Origin: a virus
Reading direction: 5' to 3' (one strand)
DNA length: 64,000 bases
Virus record (IMG/VR): IMGVR_UViG_3300031576_000006
Span: 52,232 to 116,231 of that record
Part shown: piece after piece, positions 1 through 7,451 of the stretch
Position numbering within the stretch: position 1 is the stretch's first letter
Layout of the letters: every line of letters begins with the position of its first letter
The notes under the pieces: model-generated
The model's input: the letters and a program-made list of their open reading frames with translations, nothing else
Told to the model about the DNA's origin: nothing
Databases searched by the model: none
Translations under genes and position numbers: made by a program

Positions 1-294
1 TGATTCTAAATTTCCATCGATCTGCGCCTTACCGTTCTGATCTCTGAATTCACGTCGCATGAAATCAGTAAGCATTGTTGTGAATTTGTCTCTTGGGTCA
101 ACCGGAAGGTTCATGAGTGGAGATTCTTTATACTTAGGATCGTCGGCCCAACTTCTAGGAAACCCGTATTCTTCTGCTGCCAGGTCCTTCAGTGGATCTG
201 CAAACGCAGTTCTACTAGCATCATATTGTTCTATTAAATAATTAGCGATTGTATCTTTCCCAGATCCCTTCCATGCACTTATTGCGACAACCAC
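1..294 (-). CDS. Deoxynucleoside monophosphate kinase, N-terminal part (runs off left edge)
   Basis: Reading the minus strand from a GTG at 294 gives 98 codons with no stop to the window edge. Residues 4-14 read AISAWKGSGKD, a P-loop of the GxxGSGKDT type typical of phage dNMP kinases (T4 gp1 family), followed by a region rich in DPLKD-like motifs as in that family. These enzymes phosphorylate dNMPs to dNDPs in the cytoplasm for phage DNA synthesis. GTG is chosen because GGAGG lies seven bases upstream and no ATG lies near the P-loop. A sigma70-like promoter (TTGACA, 16 bases, TAGAAT) lies just upstream. The C-terminal part is not visible, so substrate range cannot be judged. Confidence 0.75.
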   Translation of the reverse strand, partial: MVVAISAWKGSGKDTIANYLIEQYDASRTAFADPLKDLAAEEYGFPRSWADDPKYKESPLMNLPVDPRDKFTTMLTDFMRREFRDQNGKAQIDGNLES

Positions 295-314
295 CTGATC
301 CTCCTAAAAATCTA

Positions 315-342
315 ATTCTATCATTTTTGGCTGTCGTGTCAA
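315..342 (-). promoter_or_regulatory. Sigma70-like promoter for the dNMP kinase gene
   Basis: Minus strand: TTGACA at 342-337, 16-base spacer, TAGAAT at 320-315, followed by AGGAGG and the GTG start at 294. The -35 box is perfect and the -10 box is 5/6. It overlaps the 3' end of the upstream gene. Confidence 0.5.
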
Positions 343-566
343 CTTGATTCTATATCTGATTTTATAGATGACAAAAAGGCCGCACCTGTTTCCCATATTT
401 TAAAATACGGAATGTGGTCTTCTGGGATATCAATTTCAATAATTTTACTTTGGGATGGGTCCAAGACGTATTGCCTGTGGGTCCAGCTATTCGGCTGCCC
501 CAGATCTTGGACCTGGAGCTTCATTGGCCATATTCTGTCATTCACCAGTGCGATCTTAACTTTCAC
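339..566 (-). CDS. Hypothetical protein, 75 aa
   Basis: Small basic-to-neutral protein beginning MKVKIALVNDRIWPMKLQV; no family recognised and no membrane segment or cysteine motif. Its ATG overlaps the stop of the upstream 182-aa gene by four bases (ATGA), so the two are probably translationally coupled and co-transcribed. The plus-strand ORFs opposite it look like shadows because they lack ribosome binding sites and oppose the local gene direction. Confidence 0.65.
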   Translation of the reverse strand: MKVKIALVNDRIWPMKLQVQDLGQPNSWTHRQYVLDPSQSKIIEIDIPEDHIPYFKIWETGAAFLSSIKSDIESS

Positions 567-1111
567 ACAATTCCCATATATTTCAAAAACACGATTGTAA
601 TAATGCCATCGAAGAATCCGGCAATCCAGAAGACCGATCGGTTGGACAAAATTTCAATCATTCGCGATCTGACGGACGAATAATGCACTGCTTCTGTTTC
701 CTCAGACTCATCGCCCATCTCACAGCGACATGAATTCCATGGCAGCAAACAGAATTCACATCCATCAATCATTTCACCTTCTTCGCGCTCTTCATCATCT
801 TCACGTTCCTCGGCTTCTTCCGCATCTTCATCAAGTTCAAATTCTTCGTGGAGTTCCTTCACAAATTCTTCTCCATGAAGTTCTTTAAGCTTTACGGTTA
901 CATCGGGTACCGTTTTTGAAATCTCAAGAAGAATATTTTTGAAAGCATCTGTGGTTAAAAACTTGCGTTCGTGCAGGACTTTTGCTGCCTCAATCTTCCA
1001 ATAGCCTATAGTATATGGGTCGTTGATGTAGTTGGTTAGGATTTCTTCAGAGGTGGAAGATTCGAAGACGCGGCGCATGAGATCTATTTGTTCCGGTGAA
1101 ATTCTGTACAT
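563..1111 (-). CDS. Acidic Cys-containing protein with C-terminal membrane segment
   Basis: 182 aa. Residues 1-75 look helical. Residues 90-115 form a run of Asp/Glu with Arg. A cysteine cluster CEFCLLPWNSCRC (about 118-130) could bind metal. The C-terminus (about 160-182, FWIAGFFDGIITIVF) is a single hydrophobic segment, so the protein is probably tail-anchored with its acidic domain in the cytoplasm. Family not recognised. The RBS-like AAGGGGGTCC before the ATG is shared with the 61-aa gene ending at 2061. It probably heads a short operon with the 75-aa gene. Confidence 0.7.
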   Translation of the reverse strand: MYRISPEQIDLMRRVFESSTSEEILTNYINDPYTIGYWKIEAAKVLHERKFLTTDAFKNILLEISKTVPDVTVKLKELHGEEFVKELHEEFELDEDAEEAEEREDDEEREEGEMIDGCEFCLLPWNSCRCEMGDESEETEAVHYSSVRSRMIEILSNRSVFWIAGFFDGIITIVFLKYMGIV

Positions 1112-1133
1112 ATGGACCCCCTTGTATAACTAT

Positions 1134-1162
1134 AGTATTGCAAATTTTACAAGCCAGGTCAA
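1134..1162 (-). promoter_or_regulatory. Sigma70-like promoter upstream of the acidic membrane protein
   Basis: Minus strand: TTGACC at 1162-1157, 17-base spacer, AATACT at 1139-1134, followed by AAGGGGGTCC and the start at 1111. Five of six -35 and four of six -10 positions fit the consensus. Confidence 0.4.
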
Positions 1163-1383
1163 CAAATTCCTTCTTTTGCTAGCAAATGAATCCACACAAT
1201 GTCTCGTTCTGGGGCGATCAACATCTTCTCTATTGTACCAAAGACTCCATTGATTTCAAGCTGTTTACCTACGTGTAGGTTTCCAAGAACTTCACTAACC
1301 TTATCGTACCTTAATGCGAAATTTATAATAGCTCTGCCTGGAGTTGGATCTTGCCCTATTACGGTTGCGCCCGTGATTGTCAT
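1159..1383 (-). CDS. Hypothetical protein, 74 aa (small beta protein)
   Basis: Begins MTITGATVIGQDPTPGR; alternating hydrophobic and polar residues with Gly turns suggest a small all-beta fold, perhaps SH3- or OB-like, but no family is recognised. The start overlaps the stop of the CYTH-like gene by four bases (ATGA), implying translational coupling. No transmembrane segment or Cys motif is seen. Confidence 0.65.
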   Translation of the reverse strand: MTITGATVIGQDPTPGRAIINFALRYDKVSEVLGNLHVGKQLEINGVFGTIEKMLIAPERDIVWIHLLAKEGIC

Positions 1384-1958
1384 TTTTTAAATTGCTCCCA
1401 GTTACTTTTCTTCATACGTTTTTGCGGCGTAATGCCAATGGCCGACATTTTTTGTTCCATGGCCTTCACTTCAGCGATAGCTTCTTCCGCAGATTTGAAT
1501 GGGTAATCCTTACGTGCTTCAATCTCGACCCTGCGACCAACTTCCTGCATGTTTTTGTCATAGATTATATAATAAACGACATCAATTTTTTCAAAGTAGT
1601 AGATGTCACAGTATTTATAAACACGAAAGTTTTCTTTGAACCCCATAAGGCTTACAAATTTCATCACAAGCCATTCGGGAACGCCTTCTAGCAACGGTAG
1701 ATCAACTTCTGTACGATGGTTATTATTTTTGTCATCAGTTTTGATTTTGATGGTCAATTCTGGACCTGGCCCGTTACGGAATCTAACGAATTCGAATGGC
1801 AATCCTGAACCGCTGTAGTAGATATCCCAGCTGGCGATTTCCAATCTTTTTTCGGGAGTAGACGCCTCTGCAAATTTTACGAAGTCAGCCAGCTTAATGT
1901 CTTCCGCCGAATACTTAAGCTCTAGCTCTTCGGTTCTAATATCGAATAATTGTTCCAT
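1380..1958 (-). CDS. CYTH-like domain protein
   Basis: 192 aa. The middle of the protein has the CYTH order (adenylate cyclase class IV / thiamine triphosphatase superfamily): FVRFRNGPGPELTIKIK (about 57-73), then a stretch ending in an acidic residue before a beta hairpin, LVMKFVSLMGF, a YKYCDIYY strand, and VVYYIIYDKNMQEVGRRVEIEA (about 127-148), whose VEIEA end matches the usual xEIE strand. CYTH proteins bind triphosphates in a beta tunnel using R/K and E residues with Mg2+. Here the first ExExK-like motif is not obvious, so catalysis is uncertain. The C-terminus is basic and helical. Assigned by pattern, not by search. Confidence 0.6.
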   Translation of the reverse strand: MEQLFDIRTEELELKYSAEDIKLADFVKFAEASTPEKRLEIASWDIYYSGSGLPFEFVRFRNGPGPELTIKIKTDDKNNNHRTEVDLPLLEGVPEWLVMKFVSLMGFKENFRVYKYCDIYYFEKIDVVYYIIYDKNMQEVGRRVEIEARKDYPFKSAEEAIAEVKAMEQKMSAIGITPQKRMKKSNWEQFKK

Positions 1959-2064
1959 ATATCAAACAGACGGTGCATACTGCGTAAAACAGTAATATCA
2001 GGACTGCCAGTCCCTTCCTTAGTCTATTTTTCAGTCTCCTTCTGTTAAGGTCAATTACTTTCAT
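1936..2064 (-). CDS. Tiny membrane protein, 42 aa
   Basis: ATG at 2064 overlaps the stop of the 61-aa gene (ATGA). The frame runs 42 codons to TAG at 1936, ending 22 bases inside the next gene. A basic N-terminus (KVIDLNRRRLKNRLRK) precedes one hydrophobic helix GLAVLILLFYAVCTVCLIYG, the layout of a small N-in inner-membrane protein. There is no clear Shine-Dalgarno, so translation would depend on coupling. It fills the otherwise empty gap between its neighbours. Function unknown. Confidence 0.45.
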   Translation of the reverse strand: MKVIDLNRRRLKNRLRKGLAVLILLFYAVCTVCLIYGTIIRY

Positions 2065-2246
2065 TTCAATGAATCAATAGTCATTTGAGTTCTGTGGATC
2101 TCCAAGTTCAACCAATCGAAGTATACTTCCTCTCGTTCCTTATATTTTGCGGGAACTGCCGCCATTAGACGATTCTGTAAGACAATCACGTATTTATCTA
2201 GACGTAAAATCCTATCTTTGATGTGTTTGTTGTCGATTATTGCCAT
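2061..2246 (-). CDS. Hypothetical helical protein, 61 aa
   Basis: Begins MAIIDNKHIKDRILRLDKY and is predicted largely alpha-helical from its heptad-like hydrophobics; no family recognised. It has a strong ribosome binding site (AAGGGGG) and is preceded by the best sigma70-type promoter in the window, so it probably leads the transcript containing the tiny membrane protein, the CYTH-like gene and the 74-aa gene. Confidence 0.65.
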   Translation of the reverse strand: MAIIDNKHIKDRILRLDKYVIVLQNRLMAAVPAKYKEREEVYFDWLNLEIHRTQMTIDSLK

Positions 2247-2265
2247 GAGACCCCCTTATGAGACA

Positions 2266-2294
2266 ATATTACCTGCGTTTGGTTTTTTTGTCAA
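2266..2294 (-). promoter_or_regulatory. Near-consensus sigma70 promoter
   Basis: Minus strand: TTGACA at 2294-2289, 17-base spacer, TAATAT at 2271-2266. Perfect -35, correct spacing and an A/T-rich -10, about 20 bases before the ribosome binding site of the 61-aa gene. It overlaps the 3' end of the 67-aa gene. Confidence 0.65.
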
Positions 2295-2472
2295 CTCTTG
2301 TTTTTTCCCACTCATTTGCCCTTTCTCTAAGCCTCGAAACCTGCTCTCTAAGAAAATCGTGGGCTGTGCCGGGACGAATAACCCGCGAGGTTAATTGTAT
2401 CATGAGTTCTAGGCGTGCAATTTCATAATCCGCCTGGTTCTTGAAGGTCTTTTGCCACAGAGGCTTGCTCAC
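2269..2472 (-). CDS. Hypothetical helical protein, 67 aa
   Basis: Arg/Lys-rich helical protein beginning MSKPLWQKTFKNQADYE with a basic C-terminus DKKTKRR. It overlaps the upstream DUF7352-like gene by four bases (ATGA) and so belongs to the same transcript. No catalytic motif or membrane segment. Function unknown; nucleic-acid binding is possible from charge only. Confidence 0.6.
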   Translation of the reverse strand: MSKPLWQKTFKNQADYEIARLELMIQLTSRVIRPGTAHDFLREQVSRLRERANEWEKTRVDKKTKRR

Positions 2473-2762
2473 GGTTTATACTCCTCATAAATATGTCCTA
2501 CAATACCGGGCGGCATTTGAAGGGTAGCAAGATATCGAAAGTTAGTATAGTTTTCAAATTCGAATTCCTGGCCTGTCATAATGACATGGAATGTGCGCGG
2601 TTCAATCACAAGAGATTGCGGTAGATGATCTTCGGTGGGTTTTTCAATCCATACTGTTGGTATCCCGTCCTGTAACTGTACGTCGAGTGCGCTGGCCCCC
2701 GCAGGAAGAGCAAAAGTATTTTTCGTTTCGTTTAGTTGATACTTATGGACTACGCTTTTCAT
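2469..2762 (-). CDS. DUF7352-like small beta protein
   Basis: 97 aa. The pattern MKSVVHKYQLNETKNTFALPAGASALDVQLQDGIPTVWIEKP fits the common phage family in which an N-terminal YxL strand, an LPxGA turn and a VQxQ...PxVW strand recur (DUF7352). Function is unknown in the family; members are small cytoplasmic accessory proteins often located among early genes. AAGGAGG eight bases before the ATG is a perfect ribosome binding site. Upstream lies a 200-base untranslated region with hairpins. Confidence 0.6.
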   Translation of the reverse strand: MKSVVHKYQLNETKNTFALPAGASALDVQLQDGIPTVWIEKPTEDHLPQSLVIEPRTFHVIMTGQEFEFENYTNFRYLATLQMPPGIVGHIYEEYKP

Positions 2763-2960
2763 AAAACCTCCTTAAAAAATGTCCGTCGCGAGGTTTCGAA
2801 CCGCTCCACGGACTCTGTTTCTGGTGCCGGGCCTCTGAGAAGCCTTCTTCCGTCTATCAGCCGATCATACAACTAATTAACCGATCTTCGACTACGAAAA
2901 CTAGCAGTTAATTAGGACTTAGGGCGGCGGCTTTCGCCGCCTTTCCCTACTTATTTTATA
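2763..2960 (-). promoter_or_regulatory. Structured intergenic region without a gene
   Basis: About 200 bases with no credible ORF. It holds a GTCCGT...ACGGAC stem around 2781-2813 enclosing a GGTTTCGAACC near-palindrome that mimics a tRNA T-arm, an AGAAGGCTTCT palindrome near 2837-2852, and the terminator-like hairpin at 2926-2941. Likely a terminator plus structured leader; see findings. Confidence 0.35.
2926..2941 (-). terminator. Hairpin downstream of the DUF932 gene
   Basis: A perfect 6-bp GC stem, GGCGGC / GCCGCC, with a four-base loop (GAAA on the minus strand), placed 20 bases after the stop of the DUF932 gene. It lacks a long U run on the minus strand, so it may be a weak or Rho-assisted terminator or an RNA-stability hairpin. 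Confidence 0.45.
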
Positions 2961-3953
2961 TCATGCCGCCCTGGACATTTCAACTGCAGTTTTCAATGCT
3001 TTCTTATTCATGGCTGCACCGGTACCAAACCACAATGAATCCAATCGAGTAGATTCATTGGTGCCGCGCTCATATTGCAAGTATTCAGTTACTGAATTAT
3101 AAGCTGCCCACATAGTGCCTTTAACACCGGGAAGATCATTGCCACGGCCTTTTTCGAAAAGCTCAGTAATCCGGCCCATAACCCGCTTCCCACTGGTCAA
3201 TTCTTCACCAGTAATAAGAGCTTCCTCTTCTTGCTTCGGAGTGGCAAATACGATTTTAACGTATTTCTCAAGATCTTTGCGATTGATTTCGCGAGAAGCA
3301 AGTATACGAAATTGTTCGGCAGTTGATTCAAAGGATTGATCTGCAATGTTTATCACTTCGCGGATTTCCTCCAAAGTTTTAACAATGTCACCTGTGTGTT
3401 TCACTTTGAGAAGCTGTGAACCGCCATTTTGGATGGCCATGGTCAAAGTGTTGTTGCAAACAACGCGAACGGGCGTATAGCCGATGCGGATCGCCAAGGT
3501 ACCGTCGTGGCTATTCGACATAAGAATGTACTTTTTAATGCGGTCGTCTGACTTTGAGACGATCACTGAATCAGGGCGATTCATGGCCGCAAGAATCCAA
3601 ACCCGGCGACCGTTCATCAAAGAACCGGCTGTTTCGAGAGAGGCTTCTTTTGCGTCCAAGAACGGTTGGAAGAACTGGAATGCTTCTCTGTTTTGAAGCA
3701 CTTTGTAGTTTTTACCTACAACGCCAAGAATTGCGCCGTCGTCTTTGCGGTAAGTCGCGACGTGCGTCTTGATCAATTCGCCGCCGAGTTCTGGAACTAC
3801 AGCAAGCTCTTTCGTACCAACTTCCCAATTGAGCTTTGCTACCATGATGCCTTCTTCAATGGTAGGAGCGATTGGGAGAACGGTTCCTAGGCGATGCCAG
3901 GGAATTTCGTTCACCGAAAACATTGTATCTTTTTCTTGGATCTCATGTGCCAT
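2961..3953 (-). CDS. DUF932 / phage-plasmid-like protein (TIGR03299 type)
   Basis: 330 aa. The N-terminal MAHEIQEKDTMFSVNEIPWHRLGT, with the central VVCNNTLTMA stretch and the C-terminal WAAYNSVTEYLQYERG, is the signature order of DUF932 proteins found in phages and plasmids; the length fits the family (about 300-350 aa). The biochemical role is unknown; members are cytoplasmic and usually early-expressed. The start has GGAGG seven bases upstream and a sigma70-like promoter just before it. It is the first gene of the minus-strand block, divergent from the structural genes. Confidence 0.85.
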   Translation of the reverse strand: MAHEIQEKDTMFSVNEIPWHRLGTVLPIAPTIEEGIMVAKLNWEVGTKELAVVPELGGELIKTHVATYRKDDGAILGVVGKNYKVLQNREAFQFFQPFLDAKEASLETAGSLMNGRRVWILAAMNRPDSVIVSKSDDRIKKYILMSNSHDGTLAIRIGYTPVRVVCNNTLTMAIQNGGSQLLKVKHTGDIVKTLEEIREVINIADQSFESTAEQFRILASREINRKDLEKYVKIVFATPKQEEEALITGEELTSGKRVMGRITELFEKGRGNDLPGVKGTMWAAYNSVTEYLQYERGTNESTRLDSLWFGTGAAMNKKALKTAVEMSRAA

Positions 3954-3977
3954 AACGGCCTCCTTTGTTATTAATTA

Positions 3978-4006
3978 ATAATAGCAACGTTCTTATTATT
4001 TAGCAA
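3978..4006 (-). promoter_or_regulatory. Sigma70-like promoter for the DUF932 gene
   Basis: Minus strand: TTGCTA at 4006-4001, 17-base spacer, TATTAT at 3983-3978, 25 bases before the ATG at 3953. It sits back to back with the first copy of the 30-bp plus-strand motif. Confidence 0.5.
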
Positions 4007-4049
4007 TAATATAATGCAGAAATCTTTTATTGCTCTATTGGTTAATAAT

Positions 4050-4079
4050 ATCAATAACTTATCCTAAAAACTTAATAAT
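4050..4079 (+). promoter_or_regulatory. Conserved 30-bp motif, copy 1 (putative late promoter)
   Basis: The most diverged copy: ATCAATAACTTATCCT followed by AAAAACTTAATAAT. The second half is identical in all copies. It ends 54 bases before the ATG at 4134, which has an AGGGAA ribosome binding site. Confidence 0.6.
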
Positions 4080-4133
4080 TCATATGCTGGCACGGGTCGG
4101 TATAGTCTTCGGACTGTGGAATAGGTTAGGGAA

Positions 4134-4865
4134 ATGGCCAATGAAAGAAAATGGTTTGCAGTAACGCAGGCCTTCACAGCTAACGGTACACTTCAGGGAA
4201 AGATCACGGTAGCAGATGTTGCCGGATTATACGTCAAGTCCAAAGTCAGGATTTCCTCCAATACACAACCCCCTCAATTACTTGAAATCAAAAGAATAGA
4301 AGGCACAACAGTCCTCTTTGTTGGACTGTGCGGTGACAATATCAATGATCGCACTGATATGTCAGCCTATCTCGTTATAGATTCTGCTAAAGTAGAGCTT
4401 TTTGAACAAAAAATCCCAACAATCAAGCAAGAAGATATAGCTCAGGCTGTCTATGCCAGGGAGCCAATCTGTGCGATCCGAACTATCGGTGTTGATAAGT
4501 ATGGTCGATATTATGATGCCAACAACAGGTTTCCGGTCGATGCCACTGTTACCATTGGCGATGTTTTAGTCAATGTTGAAAATCCTACAATACCGGATAT
4601 CGCCAATGTCTCGGTCCCGCTGGCTGCCACTGAAGTTTCATTCACTTTCCCACTTAAGACCAAAAGATTCTTAATGAGAATCCGCGATGGAAGTGCAAAT
4701 ATACAGCTGGCATTCATAGCTGGGCAAAGTGGAACAAATTACACAACAATTTCTAGGGGTTGCAATTATGGATCTGGGGATATCGATCCGCCTGATCCAT
4801 TCAGTATCTATTTCCAATGTGATAAACCTGGCAAAACGGTTGAGATTTTATCCTGGAACAATTAA
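4134..4865 (+). CDS. Virion-type structural protein, 243 aa
   Basis: First gene of the plus-strand block. Begins MANERKWFAVTQAFTANGT and continues as a beta-rich, low-Cys protein with a C-terminal strand region (VSFTFPLKTKRFLMRIRDGS). This composition is common in phage decoration or tail-accessory proteins, but no named family is recognised. It is monocistronic or nearly so, because a second motif copy lies between it and the next gene. Probable role in the virion is inferred from neighbours only. Confidence 0.65.
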   Translation: MANERKWFAVTQAFTANGTLQGKITVADVAGLYVKSKVRISSNTQPPQLLEIKRIEGTTVLFVGLCGDNINDRTDMSAYLVIDSAKVELFEQKIPTIKQEDIAQAVYAREPICAIRTIGVDKYGRYYDANNRFPVDATVTIGDVLVNVENPTIPDIANVSVPLAATEVSFTFPLKTKRFLMRIRDGSANIQLAFIAGQSGTNYTTISRGCNYGSGDIDPPDPFSIYFQCDKPGKTVEILSWNN

Positions 4866-4872
4866 TTAGTTA

Positions 4873-4903
4873 AATCGCTAACTTAGGCCAAAAACTTAAT
4901 AAT
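4873..4903 (+). promoter_or_regulatory. Conserved 30-bp motif, copy 2 (putative late promoter)
   Basis: AATCGCTAACTTAGGCC followed by AAAAACTTAATAAT, differing from the consensus at two positions. It ends 40 bases before the ATG at 4944. Confidence 0.7.
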
Positions 4904-4943
4904 TGATTGTAAAATTGTTATTCGATGACCACGGAAGGTAAAA

Positions 4944-5693
4944 ATGGGCGGAATGATAGGAAAAGATAGATTGATTTTTGATCCAACGGATACCACTCAA
5001 GGTGACAATGTTGGAGCTTTCATACGTGCCAGTGACGGCACCTTGATCACTCATACGGCTGTCGGCCCTAAAAAGGCTCTTGATGTAAATATCGTCGCGG
5101 GTCCCGACGACCCAGTTTATGATGAAGATTCTGCTTCTGCAAATGGCGATAAGCTTATGTCTGTCGGCGCAGTTAGACAAGATGCTTTGGCATCAAGCGT
5201 TGACGCTGACGGCGACTATGCCTGGTTTAAATTAAACAGCCGTGGCGCACTATGGACAGCACCTGTTGGTACGGTTGCCGATGACGCAGCTGATACTGAA
5301 AACCCGGTAAAGATCGGTTCGCGGTCTGTTTCTGGCGCAGCCTTACTCGCTGTTTCATCTAACAATGACCGCGCTGATTTGATTTCAGATAAATATCGTA
5401 GGATTTATATTAATGACAGCCCAAACATTGGACTGGCATCTGTAGCTGTGCCCGTCGATACCACTGCCGGTGGGACTGCGATACCAACAACAGCTTTAGC
5501 CGGTAGACGACGAATTATGGTTCAGAACCTCGGAACAAAAGATATTTACGTAGGACCTGCAGGTGTAACAGATACATCTGGCCTTAGAGTCGCGAATGGT
5601 GCAACTCTATCTCTCGAAATTGGCGAAAACATACTCCTTAAAGCCATTGCCGCTTCTGGTTCTCAAGATGTTCGAGTGTTCGAATTAGCATAA
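4944..5693 (+). CDS. Virion-type structural protein, 249 aa
   Basis: Begins MGGMIGKDRLIFDPTDTTQG. The C-terminal 75 residues (RRRIMVQNLGTKDIYVGPA...LRVANGATLSLEIG) match a beta-sandwich module widespread in phage virion proteins, in which an R-x-I-x-x-QNLG strand precedes an xIYVG strand. Together with the neighbours this points to a surface or tail-accessory structural protein. A GGTAAAA-type ribosome binding site precedes the ATG, and the next gene begins seven bases after its stop. Confidence 0.7.
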   Translation: MGGMIGKDRLIFDPTDTTQGDNVGAFIRASDGTLITHTAVGPKKALDVNIVAGPDDPVYDEDSASANGDKLMSVGAVRQDALASSVDADGDYAWFKLNSRGALWTAPVGTVADDAADTENPVKIGSRSVSGAALLAVSSNNDRADLISDKYRRIYINDSPNIGLASVAVPVDTTAGGTAIPTTALAGRRRIMVQNLGTKDIYVGPAGVTDTSGLRVANGATLSLEIGENILLKAIAASGSQDVRVFELA

Positions 5694-5700
5694 GGTAAAA

Positions 5701-5946
5701 ATGCAAATCACCCAGAAAGATAAATCAAATGCTGAAAATTTGTTGCGTGCTTTAAACAAAGCACGCTTCAATGATATTGAAGGTGTTGAAGTTTTGGCGC
5801 TGGCTGATGTTTTCAAATGGGCTTCTGGACTCGTGAAAAGAATTGATGAAGACCTTATACTTCAACAAGCCCTATCTAAGGCCACGATTCAAACTCCAGA
5901 TGAATCTATAAAATCTGAAGAAAAATCCCAGCCTCAAACACCATAG
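5701..5946 (+). CDS. Hypothetical small protein, 81 aa
   Basis: Begins MQITQKDKSNAENLLRALNK. Helical N-terminal 60 residues followed by a polar Ser/Glu/Pro tail. No family recognised. It is sandwiched between two virion-type genes in one transcript (gaps of 7 and 9 bases), so it may be a minor virion or assembly component. Confidence 0.65.
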   Translation: MQITQKDKSNAENLLRALNKARFNDIEGVEVLALADVFKWASGLVKRIDEDLILQQALSKATIQTPDESIKSEEKSQPQTP

Positions 5947-5955
5947 AGAGGTTTC

Positions 5956-7449
5956 ATGGGCGGTCTAGAAAAAGATACAGAATACGGTAAAGCACTATCG
6001 GGATCTATCACTGGCGTCGGCCAAAGTGTAGATATTTTTGATTCCAATTCCAATACCAGGACTATTCAGCTTGCTGGCACATGGTCTGGTACCTTAGTTG
6101 TAGAAGCCAGTAATGACAATGTTACCTACACAACTCTCTCAATTTTAAAATTAAGTTCATTTACATTCATCGCTTCGTTAACGGTCAGTGGCATGTACAT
6201 AGTAAATGGAGGTGGATATAGCCATCTTCGTGTAAGATCCACCGCCTGGACGAGCGGCACTGTAGATATCTCTGCTCGTGGTACAGATGCAGCTTCCTCG
6301 ATTCACTCTCAGTCTACCGTCCGAGGATCAGACGGAACCCAAATCGGAAATGCTTTTGACGCTCTTAAAATAGGCATACAGGGTAGCGATGGAAATTATG
6401 TTGCAGATGTAGAGTTAGTTAATAGCAAGCGAAGACTTCTTACTGATGCCATTGTAACCGTTGAAGAGATCTTTGGACAAGATCCCTTCCCAGATACATT
6501 TTTTACTATTGTAAATGCTGGCGCTGCTGGAACCACAATAAGAGTACAGGTTGCGGCAACAACTGGAGATCCAACGACTCCAGATAGAGATATCGCAGCG
6601 GTTGATCTCACTTATACTCTTGTGGCGGCTGACGTTGGTGATGAGATAAAACTCAGAGACAATATTATAACCTACCTGAACGCTCAATCTTCATTCAGTG
6701 CAAGCCTTAAGGCTCAAAAAGTAAAAGATCTGGCTATTGTTCACATTACCTCCAAGTTTCGTTCGATGACTGGAGAATTTTATGAGAGGCCGGGTGTCAA
6801 CGGTTTTCAGGTCACAACTACCGGAGCTACCTCAGTTCTTGTTGCCTTTGACAATGTAAAATCTCGCGGTAAGGCAACTTCTCTCGCGAGAGATCCAGAT
6901 TCGCCGCACAGACTTGGAATTCTTGGTATTTCAGGTTCGGTAACTGTAACTCCCGGTGGAATTTCCGATCTATTCATTGACAAACTACTCAATGTTGCCT
7001 CACCTGACATGCTTGTAAACGGTTCTGTCACCCCAGTAACTTTTACGCTTCCAACATCCTCACTGAATGACAAGTATGTACAAAGACTCAGATTAGTAGC
7101 TAACGGTAATGGAATAAAATTTGGTCAATTCCTAAGTCAGAATAGCTCACTAACGACGGGCCTTTTGATAGAGATTAAAAGTGACAATATTGTGACGACC
7201 TTACCCGTAATAAAATCAACAGACGACCTGAAGCATTTATTTTCCTTTCCCCCTACAGGATTTTCTCTACACGTCCAAGCTGGTCGAGATGATCTAACTG
7301 CGGAGTTTCAATTTGAAAATCCATTTGTTATCAGACGAACTGGAACCTTTACAACTGATGATTATCTTAAGGTCACGGTTCGGGACAATTTAACGAACAA
7401 CATTTTATACCTTGAAAGCATAGCTTTCGGATTTGAAAAGGAGCCTTAA
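5956..7449 (+). CDS. Virion-type structural protein, 497 aa
   Basis: The N-terminus (1-110) contains RTIQLAGTWSGTLVVEAS and a later HLRVRSTAWTSGTVDI strand, a beta-sandwich found repeatedly in phage tail and surface proteins. The middle (about 170-290) has FFTIVNAGAAGTTIRVQV and an Asp-rich loop as in baseplate or fibre-associated proteins, and the C-terminal 150 residues form another beta domain. No enzymatic motif was seen. Ribosome binding site GAGAGG. Likely a tail or capsid accessory protein; the exact place in the virion cannot be told. Confidence 0.7.
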   Translation: MGGLEKDTEYGKALSGSITGVGQSVDIFDSNSNTRTIQLAGTWSGTLVVEASNDNVTYTTLSILKLSSFTFIASLTVSGMYIVNGGGYSHLRVRSTAWTSGTVDISARGTDAASSIHSQSTVRGSDGTQIGNAFDALKIGIQGSDGNYVADVELVNSKRRLLTDAIVTVEEIFGQDPFPDTFFTIVNAGAAGTTIRVQVAATTGDPTTPDRDIAAVDLTYTLVAADVGDEIKLRDNIITYLNAQSSFSASLKAQKVKDLAIVHITSKFRSMTGEFYERPGVNGFQVTTTGATSVLVAFDNVKSRGKATSLARDPDSPHRLGILGISGSVTVTPGGISDLFIDKLLNVASPDMLVNGSVTPVTFTLPTSSLNDKYVQRLRLVANGNGIKFGQFLSQNSSLTTGLLIEIKSDNIVTTLPVIKSTDDLKHLFSFPPTGFSLHVQAGRDDLTAEFQFENPFVIRRTGTFTTDDYLKVTVRDNLTNNILYLESIAFGFEKEP

Positions 7450-7451
7450 GT

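Noticed and set aside
412-683. Overlapping plus-strand ORFs of 62 and 89 aa
   Set aside because: Both are antisense to two coupled minus-strand genes and lack promoters or start signals.
2779-2855. Possible tRNA on the minus strand
   Set aside because: The T-loop-like GGTTCGAAACC and a seven-base acceptor-like strand occur, but no matching 5' acceptor strand, D arm or anticodon stem lies at the right distance.
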